Shown one piece after another: positions 43,240 through 55,280 of a stretch of 64,000 nt of DNA. The stretch covers positions 6,537,127 to 6,601,126 of the forward strand of contig NW_025335268.1 of assembly GCF_004798865.1 (NCBI RefSeq), read 5' to 3'. The stretch's first letter is position 1. Each line of letters begins with the position of its first letter. Source of the stretch: Varanus komodoensis (Eukaryota > Chordata > Lepidosauria > Squamata > Varanidae). The translations under genes and the position numbers were made by a program. The notes under the pieces are model-generated. The model was not told the origin of the DNA. It saw nothing but the letters and a program-made list of their open reading frames with translations, and did no database searches.

Positions 43240-43460
43240 AAAAAAGAGTCTATCTAGTTCCACATTCTATTTGATCAGGGGCCAACCAGCTGCATGAGGG
43301 AACCCATAAGGAGTTCATGAGTTCAACAGAACCCACTCACCCAAGTTCCCCAGCAACTTGTGTACATAGGCTTGCTCCCTCTGATAGTGAAGGAAGTACA
43401 TGGACATTAAGTCAAGTAGCTATTGGCAGACTTATGCTTCAGGAACATGTCAATCTTGTG
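43240..43460 (+). repeat. Dispersed reptile repeat, copy 2
   Basis: This contains ggggccaaccagctgcatga gggaacccataagg, caccCaagttccccagcaac-type sequence and tgtacataggcttgctccct ctgatag, the same order as the copy at 12664-12960. Same orientation; the class is not known to me. Confidence 0.6.
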
Positions 43461-44954
43461 GAAGTGCTATCAACAAACTAAGCTAACTCCATTACTTACT
43501 CCTAATTCCAGATCTAGGTCAATTACAAGAGGTCCTAACTGTCTGGATATTACTATCCAACAACCCATCAATATAACACAATCAACTATTGCTTCTTTTA
43601 AAAGATATAAAATACAAGTCACTTAGAAAATCATACTGGAAACACAAAATTGTTGCGAAGTTTCACTCTTACCTAACCCTCTCTCTGCCTTGAAGCATTT
43701 GCACAAGATATGCATAAAACTTTCACATGAAGCTTCTAAGGAACACATCTTACAACTTCTCCACACAGCTTTATTCCAGCACTAAATTCCTCCTAGCTAG
43801 TCCCTCCTATATTTAAATTAAATTTACAACCTTGAAATTGCTGCATAACTTTGTGTACCTTATCTCAAAACATTTCCAACGTAATTTTAATGGATATTGT
43901 ATTTTTCAGTAGACTACTTTCTGCAATTTGTTTGAGCTAGCTGTTTTCCCAATTTGGGTGGGGGGGATTGTGGCAGTCTTACCAGTTACCCTTCAGCTGG
44001 AAATTCACAAGCTATACTGATAATGTCTTCTGGAAATAAAATTAAATTTATATCTGATATTCAGATACAATAATTTCAACAACAGGTGTGATTTTCAGTG
44101 ATTCTAAAAATCTAGGGAAACTGTATCCAGCTGTGAACTGATAATGACTAAGTAATTGCATTTATTCACTTTCAGGAGTTATCTGCAGAAGTTGCCAGAT
44201 TCATGACTTCCAGAGGAAAAATGTCTTCAACAAGCATTACTGTGCTCCACTAGTTAACACTTCACTTGAAAAATGGTTTGTGGACAGGATATGAGTCCAA
44301 TTTAATTGTATGGACATATCTTACACCTTCTCCTCTTCTCAACATCATCTGTTACACAATTTGATTTCAAATCTTGTATTCCTATTCCCTTCAACACCTT
44401 CCTGCCCACATGTCAATTACACACCTTACACATCACTGCTAAATATTGTCCTCTGTAGGGTAGAGCTCTCTAACACACCCTAAAGCCAGATGATAGGGTG
44501 TAAGGAGAAAAACAAGTGGACACAGGAAGGTGCAAATTAAAATGTGAAACACCCAACACTAAGCGTATTTCTTATTTGAGCTACTCTGTACAGGCATTAT
44601 ACTAAACTTTAATTTTCCAAGTTCCCTAACAATCTTGCCAGTTATTACAATTTTACTCTGTGCTATTGAAACTAATGCCATCTCATAATTTGCCAAGTGT
44701 TTAACGTATGTGTCCTGTTTTGTTATCTACAGTTTTGCTACTGTAAAAAGAAAATAAGATCTCATTAAAAAGCAACAAACAGTCTTGTGGCACACTGAAG
44801 ACTGTCACATTTATTATGGTGTAAATTTTAATGGACTACAGATCAGATACATAAAATATTGCCGTATTCAAGCCACAGAAGAAAGAACTAGACTTCTTGA
44901 TAAACTATAGTGGGAGCTATTTTGCATTGAACTCAGTCTCTGAGATTCCTTTAA
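43461..44954. other. TP53BP2 intron 1, unrecognised part
   Basis: Nothing recognised in these 1.5 kb of AT-rich intron. A short G-run sits near 43968. Confidence 0.5.
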
Positions 44955-45560
44955 GAATTGTTATGTGCCATCAAGTCATATCTATGAATGGATGCCCTCC
45001 AACCTGCCCTGTCCTTGAAAGAGCTTCTCAGCAATTGTAAAGTCAAGCCACTGGCTTCTTTAATTGAACCAATCCATCTCATATTTGCTCTTCTTCTGCT
45101 AGACTTTCCCAAGCATGAGGCTGGAGGACTTACTGTCTTCTCCATTAAGTTGGCCTTTTCATGATGTGACCAAAGTATGACATCCTCAGTTTTTGTCATT
45201 TTTGCTTCCAGGGAAACTTCTGATTGATTTGATATAAAACCTACTTGTTTGCCTTTCTGTTGGTCCAAGGTATTCTCTAAGGTGTCCTCCAGTCCCATGT
45301 TTCAAATATGCCAATTTTCCTTCTGTCAGCTTTCTTCAATGTCCACTTACACCATCCATATAGTGATCAGAAATGCAATAGTGTGGATGATTCTGTCCTT
45401 ATACTTGATTATGTTTTCTACTTTCTTCATTACTGTCTTTCCAAATCTCAGTCTTCTTCTAAAATATTGACTGCAATCTCCATTTGAAATGATGACTGAG
45501 TCAGGGTATGGAAAAATTTTTCATACTTTTAATATCGTCATTATTGAGATTAAAGTTCCG
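44955..45560 (-). mobile_element. BovB/RTE LINE 3' fragment
   Basis: The + strand shows gaattgttatgtgccatcaa gtc (antisense of the BovB 3' end), then atgatgtgaccaaagtatga, then cttctgtcagctttcttcaa tgtccac near 45325. The last phrase is the antisense of the ESWTxKK region of the BovB ORF. The LINE has lost its 5' part and frame. The upper boundary is uncertain because another BovB begins nearby in the opposite direction. Confidence 0.75.
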
Positions 45561-47414
45561 TGATTCTTCTGTAGTCACGATTTTGTCTTCTGTAGTCATG
45601 ATTTTTGTTCAGTTCCCCCTCTTGGATGCACACCTTAGTGCGGTGATGGGGTTTGAGACCATTCTGCCTTGGGCGATTCTGCTAAGAGACTGGTTTAGTG
45701 AGACAGTCTGGCCTCCTTTGCTCTCAGACTGGCATTGCTCTCAGTTTCTCTGACATTCTCAAACCCCATCAGGAATTATCAGACGATAATGGATCTCTCT
45801 TGATGGGGGCAAGGATGTAGTGGAAGGCAACAATGATGGGGGATCTTTCACAGGTAATCACAGTGATCTTCAAAGTAGCTCTGAGTAGCAATGTGTAGAA
45901 GACAATGTTAAACCACTTCTGTACCTTCTTACCTTGAAAATCCTATGATGAAGTAGTCCAAAATGAAACAAGATATAGTGCCAGAAAATGAGACACCCCA
46001 TCCCCCAGGCTGAAAGACATTCAACAAGCTACTGGGAAAGAGCAAAAAACAAGTATGAATAGTACTGTCACTAATATTGCAACTAGATCAAAGCCAAAAG
46101 GAAGTCTAGTGGCTGACATGAATAGAAGTGAAACGAAAGTCCAGTACTACACAACAGATATCATTGGTACATGGAATGTGAAAACTATAAATCAAGGTAA
46201 ACTGAAAACTGTAAAAAAAAAAGAAATGGAACTGTTACACATTGAACTACTTGGTGTGAGTGAGCTAATGTAGACTGGAATGGGGCATTTTCAGTCAGAC
46301 AAACACAAAATGTTTTACTCCAGAAATGAAAAACTCAGAAGAAATGGAGTAGCTCTGATACTGATGCAACGTGTAGCACAGGCAGAAAGGAGCTATAGTG
46401 AAAAATCCAGCCAAACAATATCAATCAGAATTAATGGAAAACCTATCAGCATAACCATCATTAAAGTCTATGCTCCAACAATAGATGCTGAAGAAAAAGA
46501 ATTTGAACACTTCTATGCAGGTGTTCAAGAAGAATTTGATAATACACCAAAACAAGAAATGCTGATAATCCTAAGGGACCAGAATGCAAAAGTAGAAAAC
46601 AAAGCATGATCAAATGATATGGGAGCACTTGGCCTAGAGGTAAGAAACAAAGGAGGGAGGAGAACTCATAGAATTCTGTCAAGCCAACAATCTCATCACA
46701 AACACATACTTCAAGAAATTGCTCAGATGATTTTTATACATGGATATCAGCAGATGTCCACCAAAAATCAAACATATTATATAACTCGATAGGGAAGACA
46801 GAGAAGCTGTATTCTTGCTGCCAAAACAAGACTGAAAGCAAGTTGCAGTAGTGACCAAGAATTTTTAATATTAAAGTGAAAAACACAGCTCACAGAAACA
46901 TAGTGCCAAAATATAACTTCAATAACATAACTGACAAAATCCACATAAAGAACAGATACGTACTACTTATGTTAAGTTTCCATGAGCCAGAAAAACTGTG
47001 GACTGAAACCAGATACTGTATTAGGGAAGAATGCCAAAAGACAATTCCTGTACCAAATAGAAAGAAAGAGCCTAGATGGATGGCAAACGAAAAACAATTG
47101 TTTTTCGGGCAGGCAAGAAGCAAAATAGTGACTGAAATAGCATCAGAATCTAGAATGCAACCTTTCAGTGACTATCACACAGAGACAAACAAAACTTTTA
47201 CAGTACCAGTACAAAGAAACAGAAGAGAGAAACAAAAGAAGAAAAAAACAAGAGACTCTTCCAGAAAATCCAAGAAATCAAAGGGAAATTCAAACCTAGA
47301 TTAGCAATACTGAAAGACAAACAAGGTACTATCTGACCAAGAGAAAATAAAGAGAAGGTGGAGACAATATACAGGACAACTGTACAAAAGACTAGGCAGA
47401 GCTTTCCTTTGGAG

Positions 47415-47685
47415 AAAAAAAATGATAATGATAAAAAATGAGGCTGTCATACTTTGACTACATCATGAGAAGGCAGGTCTCACTGAAGAAAACAATCATG
47501 TTAGGGAAAATTGAAGGCAGAAGACAAAAAGAAAGACCAAATATGACATGGAATGAATCCATATGGAAATCACAGTCTTGAACTTGGAAGAGCCAAATAG
47601 AGCAGTCAGAAACAGGGAATTTTGGGAATTCATAGAGTCGCCATAGGTCAAACACAACTTGATGGCACATAACAACATAAAAAAC
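47415..47685 (+). mobile_element. BovB 3'-end piece inside the long BovB
   Basis: The sequence atgaggctgtcatactttga ... catcatgagaaggcaggtct ... ggcacataacaacata is the extreme 3' end of a BovB, yet it lies between the linker and RT regions of the surrounding BovB. The host frame resumes at about 47688. It is therefore a separate 5'-truncated BovB copy inserted later, ending in an aacaacataaaaaac tail. Confidence 0.7.
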
Positions 47686-48067
47686 AGGTGGAAGGAGGAC
47701 AGGCTCCTTCAAGGAGATATTATGAGTCTGCAATATCAGAAATTGAAGCAGCTCTGAAAGGAATTGGAAGGAATAAAGCACCTGGAGTAGATAGCATACC
47801 AACAAAACTATTCCAAGTTGCAGAGACTGAATCAGTCCAAATACTAACAAGAATATGCCAGCAAATATGGAAAAGAAAACAATGGCCCCACAGATTGGAA
47901 ATGTTCAATATACATTCCAATGCCCAAGAAAGGAGATGCAAAAGAATGCAGCAACCATAGGACCAGTGCAGTAATTTCCCAAGTAAGCAAAGAAACACCA
48001 AGTGCTGCAACAAAGAAAATTACCATATATGGAATGAGAAATGTCTGACGCTCAAGTTGGATTCTAA

Positions 48068-48915
48068 CCGGATGGGACAGCTAATACCCTAGAAGCCAGA
48101 AACAAGATTCAAGGTAATACGGATAGGTTGGGAGTGCTGGGCTGAAAACAACAGAATGAAATTCAAAAGGGACAAATGCCAAGTTCGGCACCTAGGAAAA
48201 AGAAACCAAATGCATTGTTACAAGATGGGGAATACCTGACACAACAATACTGCAACTGCGAAGGATCTTTGAATTGTTGTGGATCACAAGCTGAATATGA
48301 GTCAACACTGTGATATGGTTCCAAAAGAGCCAGTGCTATTTTAGGCTGCATTAATAAAAGTATTACTTCCAAGTCCTGTGAAGTACTAGCTCCTCTTTAC
48401 ACGGTGCTAGATACGCCTCATCTGCAATACTGTGTCCAGTTCTAGACACCACAGTTGCAGACAAGCAGACAAGCTGGAAAGGGTTCAGAGGAGGACTTAC
48501 ATAGATGATCCAGGGATTGGAAACAAAGCCCTATCTATGAGGAGAGACTGAAAGAACTGGGCATATTTAGCCCCAAGAAGCGAAGACTGAGGGAAGATAC
48601 AATAGCACTGTTTAAATACTAGAAAGGTTGTCACAAAGAGGACGGACAAGATCTCTTCTCCTTCATCCCAGAGTACAGGACATAGAATAAAGGGCCCAAA
48701 TTACAGGAAGCCAGGTTTTGGCTGAACATCAGGAAGAACTTCCTGTTAGAGCAGTACAACAATGGAATCAATTATCTAGGGAGCTGGTGGGCTCTCCCAC
48801 ATTAGAAGCATTCAAGATGCAACTGGAGAGCCATCTGAGAGGGATTCCGCTTTAACTTGGATTCCTGCACTCAGCGGGGGACCAGACCCAGGGGCCCTCT
48901 GGCTACTTCCACTAT
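48068..48915 (+). mobile_element. CR1 LINE 3' portion, + strand
   Basis: It starts in the RT region (translation like GTANTLEARNKIQGNTDRLG) and runs to the CR1 3' end with gaggagagactgaaagaact gggcatattt, acatcaggaagaacttcctg and gtgggctctcccacattaga, finishing in ttccactattctattctata. These are standard CR1 3' sequences. It is 5'-truncated and inserted in the RT region of the BovB. Confidence 0.85.
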
Positions 48916-48921
48916 TCTATT

Positions 48922-49517
48922 CTATAAAAACATAGAAACAGAGCGAGTCAGAAGGGGTCTCCTGGGTCATCTAGCTGGCTCTGCTCATGACATGCCCACC
49001 ATGAGCATGTCTAGCCCATCCTTGAACACCCTCACCGATGGGGCCTCAACCATCTCCCATGAAAGCTCATTCCATACCCTCAGGGTCCTAACTGTCAGGA
49101 AGTATTTCCTAGAGTCCAAATTAAACCTTGGTTCCCTGAGCTTTGCTCCATTGGAGCACGTCGTGCCCTCCTCTGCAGGGGAGAACAGGTCTCTACCCAC
49201 CTCCGTGTGACACCCCCTCACATACCTGTATGTCGCCAACAGATCCCCTCAGAGTCTCCTCTACTCCAGGCTGAAAAGACCCAATTCCCTCAAGTCTTGT
49301 CTCAGATGGCTTTCCCTGCAATCCGGCCACCGTCCTTGTGGCCCTATGCTACACTGACTCTAACCTGGCTATATCCTTCCTGTAAGGAGGGGCCCAGAAC
49401 TGAACACAATACTCCAGCTGCGGGAGCACCAGAGTCGTATAGAGTGGTAGTAATACCTCTCTCGATCGAGAAGCCACGCTTCTGGCTATGCACATAGAAA
49501 GTGTTCTATGATTCTAT
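48922..49517 (-). mobile_element. CR1 LINE 3' end, - strand, tail to tail with the previous CR1
   Basis: Its reverse complement contains gtattgtgttcagttctggg ccc, ttgggtcttttcagcctgga, aggaaatacttcctgacagt and ggagatggttgaggccccat, all CR1 3' landmarks, and ends ctgactcgctctgtttctat. A different CR1 subfamily from the + strand neighbour. Its right edge carries the CR1-typical ttcatagaatcatagaacac. Confidence 0.82.
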
Positions 49518-50454
49518 GAAAAGGAATAGGCACTCAAGATCATCTGGCAAATATATGTTGGCTACTGGAGCACAAAAGGAATATCAAAAGAGAATCAGTT
49601 TATGCTTTATGGACTACAGCAAAGTCTTTGACTGTGTGGACCATAAGAAACTATGGATGATCCTGAAAGAAATGGATGTGCCTCAGCACTTGATTATTCT
49701 GATATGTAACTTATACTGTGGACAAGAAGCTACTGTTAGGTGAGAATATAGAGAAACAGAATTGTTTCCTATAGGCAAAGACATCAAACAATGTTTCTCT
49801 CCTTATCTATTCAATCTGTACAAAGAACATATTATAAGAAAAGCTGGATTAGAATCAGGGGAAGGAGTGAAAATTGGCAGAAGACATTTCAATCATTTAA
49901 GATTCAGATGACACCATTGTACTGGCAGAAAGCAGCAATGACTTGAAATGACTCCTGATGAAAGTGAAAGAAAAAGTGCAAAAGCAGAACTGCAATGGAC
50001 ATTAAGATATCAACAATCACAACTGACAAAGAATTTACTGTTAACAATGAAGAAATACAAGTTTTTTTTATATGATGGCTCAGTCATCAATTCTAACTGA
50101 GTCAAGAAATTCGAAGACGACTGAGACTTGAAAGGGCAGCAATGAAGGAACTAGAAAGAATCATCAAATGTAGGAACATCTCACTGGGGACCAAACCCAA
50201 GATCATGCACACCATTGTATTCTCAATCTCTACATATGGGTGTGAAAGCTGGACAGTGAAGAAACCTGACAGGAAGAACATCGATTCATTCGGACCATGG
50301 TACCAGAAGAAAGCTTTATGAATATTGAAAATAGAAAGCCAAAAAATAGTCCTAGATTAAATCAAGTCAAAGCTTTCCCTAGAAGCAAATATGACAAAAC
50401 TGAGGCTGTCATACTTTGGACACATCATGAGAAGGCAAGACTCACTGGAGAAGA

Positions 50455-50691
50455 CAACCATTATTATCACTATTATGAGTATTATTATATTGCATTTATA
50501 ATCTGCCTTTCTTCCTCCTGCAAGGAACTCAAGGCAGCTTACAAGTTTCTCCACCTCTCTCTCTTATCTTCACTGCAACAACAGCCACCTGTAAGACAGA
50601 TGAGGCTGAGAATCTATGATTTACAACCCAGAGGAGTTCAAACTCTCAGAAGTCCTGTCCAGCACTCTTAACCACTACACTGAACTGGCTT
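50455..50691 (-). mobile_element. tRNA-derived squamate SINE, reversed
   Basis: On the - strand the head at 50691 reads aagccagttcagtgtagtgg ttaagagtgctggac, followed by a B-box-like gagtttgaactcc and a tail agctgccttgagttccttgc ... aaaggcagattataaatgc with (TAA)-rich ending. Same family as 19882-20105. It sits at the point where the long BovB loses its 3' end. Confidence 0.8.
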
Positions 50692-53600
50692 ATCTACACA
50701 TTAAAACCATATACATGCCCATGATTAGACATTAAATGCAATGTTATTTTGCTATTATGCAGTTCGAAGTGGCATGCATGGCCCTCTGCATGCATTTCCT
50801 AGTTTGGCTAAAAAAATGAGGTCACCCATGGGATTTATGGATAAGTTGGAATTTGAATGAGGGTATTGCCTGCTATTTCCTAATGCATATTCACTGAAGT
50901 ATGTAACAGTAAAAACCATCTTTGGCTTATTTAATTATATTTGGTTAATCAATTAATATTTTTCATATATGTTAATCTATATAAAATTTTCAAAATCTTC
51001 TTTTGAGAGATCTTGTGTTGTCCAGATACTCTTAATGAAAAACACCAATTAGGCAACTTCAAATAATAAAATAAAAACCAGAATTTTCCTTATTCACATT
51101 TGAATTCAAAGTAGACCCATTGGCATAAAACTTGAAGGCATAATTTAGTACAGTGACCATTTTACCAAGAATATATTTAATTGAATAATATCTTTAGAAG
51201 TGCAAAAAATCCTACTCACACAGTAACTTCTCAAGCTCACATAACAAGAGTACATCACACATTACACTATACACACATTTTTTCATATGCAAAGATGATA
51301 CCCACGTATGAAAGTTGCCTTTTGTGAAGCAACCACGATCACATCTGATAAGATGACTTTGGTTTCCCTACATAGTTTATATCTTTCAGAAATCTGAACA
51401 AGTGCTACTTAAAATATTGACAAAAGTTTCAGTAGTGTAAAGCAAAATACATGAGATAAATGAGTTGAAGCCACTGATGGTTGGTTATTAATTGCAATAT
51501 TTTGAAAGACCCCTGAAGTCTGTGCTGTTATACAAACAGAATATCTCTATCTCTCAAAATAGAATATATTCAGAACAGGATTAAGGTCACATAAAGCAAC
51601 TTGTGCTGTATTACCATCAATATTTATTTCTATATAGCAAACCTGCTTCATAAGAAACAGAATTGCATCCTTGAATTCAAGAAAGAATAACACAGGCAAC
51701 AACCAATTTTGCAAAGTCCAGAAAGGCATCACAGATATATTCTAACAGGAACAAAAGTTATTTTAAGTCATGTGAAAAGAGGTAAATAAGCTTAACAATT
51801 AAGTTCTTATGAAATCTACATAGCCATACTTAAATACCCAAACATTTACAGCATTTCACCAAACAGTAAGCATATTTAAACCATTTTCCATCTTACCTGA
51901 TCCCAGAAAACATAGAGGTAATATCTTCACCAGCAGATCACATAGAACTCAAAAAACAAAAAACCTTCTATTATTTCTGCTGACCTGTCTATAACTTTCT
52001 GAATGACAAAAAGAAGTCTCTACAAAGATTAATCGTCTAATAAACAGCATTTTAGTCAAATACACAGCAGTGGAAAAACATTAATTTCAAATTTTGAAAG
52101 GATTCAGTGGATACATCTGAAGATTAAAATAAGCAACATTAGAACTAACAGAAAAACTAACTAAAAATATATAAAATATCTTGGTATCTTGAACAATTTT
52201 CATAGCTAGCTGCTTACTGTACTAGAAAATTGGTATTTACCTATATCTACTGCTGATGGTCAGCCTATGTTTCTGTCTTCTCTGTTACTGCAGACAGACC
52301 AGTTTGTGCTGCTCTGGCATTTAGCCACAAATGTAAGAAAGGAAATTATGATACAAGGTAGGTGGAGTACAGTAGGAAGTGCAACATAATCGTTACAATT
52401 ATTCTGGGATTAAGATGGAAGCCTTTTCCCCTTTATTGGTCCCACAGGAGAATATAAAATCCTTGGCCTTTTACCCCCTCCTCCAAGGGGATAATTATCT
52501 CTTTCTTCTAAATAACTTATGCGTGTAGGATGCCATTTAAGTTACCTTTGACAATAAGAAACACTCTTTGTCTTCAGAAATTTAACAAAACATTCTCCCT
52601 CCCACATACATCTCTGGGGACATACACATATATCTCTTGGGAAGCTCAGTCTTTCAGAAATGAATACTGAAATGAACTGAGAAAAACTGAGTATTTTTGA
52701 CATACCACAGGAGACTGTTGACTTTTTTTACCTGTGGTGTTTTAGTTTTTGTGTACTATGCTTTAATCTGTAAAACACCTAGAGAAATTCCATAAAAAGA
52801 TAAGGCTGAGGATAATTTCTACTTTTTCTTAGTTTCACAACCTGATATATGTCTTCTCAGAACTCAAAAAGGCTTCCCTCTGAGCAGATGTACATAGGAT
52901 TGTACATGATGGACTTCCAAATTTGGAACATCAGCATCAGTTTCAGTATACTATGCCACAAGCTACAAACATAATATTCCTAGCAATGAGTTCAAACTTA
53001 AAAAACACAAAGCATCAAATCTAGTTATATACCTCACACTTGTACTACTAATTCCATGATTACACTTTCCAAGGCAGATTTTCTGTGCAATATTAGAAGA
53101 AACACATCCTTACTAGTGAAGCTGATATGACTGATTAAATGTTCCTTGATTGCTGTTCTAAGAGAAAAAGTAAAACATGGGTACACAAATACAGTAAAAA
53201 TGCTGAGCTGTATCACACTGATCATCTTGTGGCCCCTTCAAGAATAATACATTAATTCTTCCATAAGCTTTTCTGGACATTTATTGCATGCATGCAGAGA
53301 TAACCTCAAACTGATAGACCTATAGACAGATGTAATGTGTGTTGTCAGAAGGAACTAAAATTTTAAAAGTACAGTCAGTGATCACTGAGCAGTTGCCTTT
53401 CACAAAATGTTGCTTAGTTTCAAACATTTCAACGGTTGGCTCAAATAAAGCTATATACAAAACACAGCAGGCAAGCTTATTAAATCAATAGTCTACTGAA
53501 ATCAAGCTTTCTGAAGGAAGTTATGCCTCCAGCCAAAAAGCCAGCAGACTTAAGAATGGGAAATAAACATACATTTTTATTATTCTTGATGTTTGCCTGC

Positions 53601-54099
53601 TCTTAAAATGAGTTCTTGAGAATGTACCAAACCAAAACATATAAATTTTTTTAAATCATAAAAATCAGAAGAACCTTAAAATGATAGTAAAACCTTCAGC
53701 AGAAATAAAAACAACCTGGAGATTAAATGTTGTGCTACAATGGTAATGAACTAGAAACTGGAAACCAGGCAAACCTGTCTGAAAAGAGAATTCTACTACT
53801 GCAGAGAAAGCACTGGAAAGATCCTTTTCCTACCAGTCATCCACTCTAGCCCAGGCAGCGGGGGACTGAAAGTAGGGTTGCTGTTGAAAATATTGGCACA
53901 TGGGCAGCATGGGCAGCCATGAAAGTCAAAACCATTAATGGTACTGGAGGTCAAACCAGCACTGTGAATTGGGCCCAGAAATGGACCCAACATTAAACAC
54001 TGATCTAATGTGATAAACATGGCTGGTGCCAATTACTAAACTGACAACTACATTTTTTTAGCTATAGTTCCAACTCATCTTTATAAACAGTTCATATTA
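50692..54099. other. TP53BP2 intron 1, 3.4 kb with nothing recognised
   Basis: This is AT-rich intronic DNA. I found no exon, no RNA gene and no repeat consensus that I know. A short phrase near 51108 (aaagtagacccattggc) resembles part of a reptile MITE with a gtagacccattgaaat core, but is too short to call. Confidence 0.5.
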
Positions 54100-54114
54100 T
54101 ACATTTTGTTATGT

Positions 54115-54365
54115 TGCTCTGATGTGCCATCAAGGCATTTCTGACTTATGTGACCCTACGAATAAATGCTCTCCAAAATGTCCTTCACAGCCTGTTCAGC
54201 TCTTGTACATGCAAGGCTATAGTTTCCTTTATAAAGTTGATCCATCCCATATTTTTCTTCCTTTCCATTTTTTGCCTTTGATTTCCCTAGTACAATTGTC
54301 TCCTCCAGTGAGTCTTGCCTTCTCATGATGCGCCCAAAATAGGACAGCTTCAGTTTGCTTAATCT
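54115..54365 (-). mobile_element. BovB/RTE LINE 3' fragment
   Basis: The + strand shows gctctgatgtgccatcaagg, ttatgtgaccctacgaataa atg, aaagttgatccatcccatat and tctcatgatgcgcccaaaat aggacagcttcag, the antisense of the BovB 3' end, same subfamily as 39822 and 44955. It is 5'-truncated. Confidence 0.75.
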
Positions 54366-54819
54366 GGGCTACTGTTACCAAGCATGGAGAACTGCAGTCA
54401 AGCTTTCTGTCCACATAAGCCTCCATGGTACTCCAAGCCACAGAGGCAAATGAAGAAGCAAAACCACCCCAACACACTAGGAACACCATGTGTACCGTAA
54501 TGAAACTCTGAATCAACATTACTTTGTAGTATACTCTACTTAGGGTTCTCATTCACATCCAACTACAATTTCTTTGTATCCTACCCTACCCACAATTTTG
54601 TACATAGTACTTTCTATATCTACACATAATTTAAGACCAGAACTTAAGTCAGGCTAGATTTCATAGTGGTTTAGATCACTAATACTAACACCACCATCTA
54701 AATTCAATGATCACCAGACAGATTTGAGATATTGTTTCCAAGCACAATTTTATAAAATGATTTTCATGCTGCAAGAGTTTGTTAGATACGATAGTAGATA
54801 TGTCACCCAAGACTTAAGA

Positions 54820-55002
54820 GAGAGGCAGTAGCTCAGTGGTAGAGCACACACTTTGCATACAGAAAGTCTCAAGTTCAGTCCACAGTTTCTTCAGGGCTAG
54901 GAAAAAAAATCCTTCCAGAAACTTTGGAGGGCTGTTGCTAGTCAGGAACAACAAAATTAGCTAGAATTGTTCTGACTCAGGTTTCCCCCGTGTTCCTATG
55001 AA
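54820..55002 (+). mobile_element. tRNA-derived SINE (second family)
   Basis: The head gcagtagctcagtggtagag cacacactttgcatacagaa is a tRNA A-box region, with the B-box-like caagttcagtcc following. The body ends with ctgactcaggtttcccccgt gttcctatg. This is a well-known SINE type of reptiles, distinct from the family at 19882. Not a functional tRNA gene: the acceptor arm and anticodon fold are not maintained. Confidence 0.75.
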
Positions 55003-55280
55003 TTTCCTATACAGCATAGAAAAAGTGGCTATGTTCTGAGCAGTCATCTTAGGAAATTCCACAATTGATCCCAACTACTGCCTGTGTATCCAGATGTACA
55101 GATAGCTCAGTCACTGTACTGAGTGCCAATGGCAGGTCAAGGAAAAACAGGGTCACACTCCCCTCATTTGTTTCCTGGCATAGCCCACCTACCAGAGTGA
55201 TCAAGGTAGTTTTGATTCCAGAACTCAACTAGAAACCAAACTGAGTGCCAAACCATATGTTCTGCTAAGCACATAATACA

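Larger units (their letters stand above)
45600..50455 (+). mobile_element. Long BovB/RTE LINE, broken up by later insertions
   Basis: From 5' to 3' the parts are as follows. The 5' region lies around 45620-46050 (gatggggtttgagaccattc and later attcaacaagctactgggaa). The endonuclease is at 46055-46610 (IIGTWNVKTINQGKLK, LRRNGVALILMQRV, ITIIKVYAPTIDAEEKEFEH, ILRDQNAKVENKA). The linker is at 46650-47400 (KIKRRWRQYTGQLYKR). RT part 1 is at 47688-48067 (IEAALKGIGRNKAPGVDSIP, ICQQIWKRKQWPHRLEMF). RT part 2 is at 49518-50290 (YSKVFDCVDHKKLWMILKEM, ICNLYCGQEATVR, SPYLFNLYKE, TYGCESWTVKKP). The 3' part is up to 50455 (KLRLSYFGHIMRRQDSLEKT). Many frameshifts and stops are present, so it cannot mobilise. 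Insertions at 47415-47685, 48068-49517 and 50455 cut it. Confidence 0.88.

Noticed and set aside
54820-54900. A tRNA gene
   Set aside because: The A-box and B-box-like blocks are clear, but the sequence continues as a SINE body and no complete cloverleaf with acceptor stem pairing is maintained.
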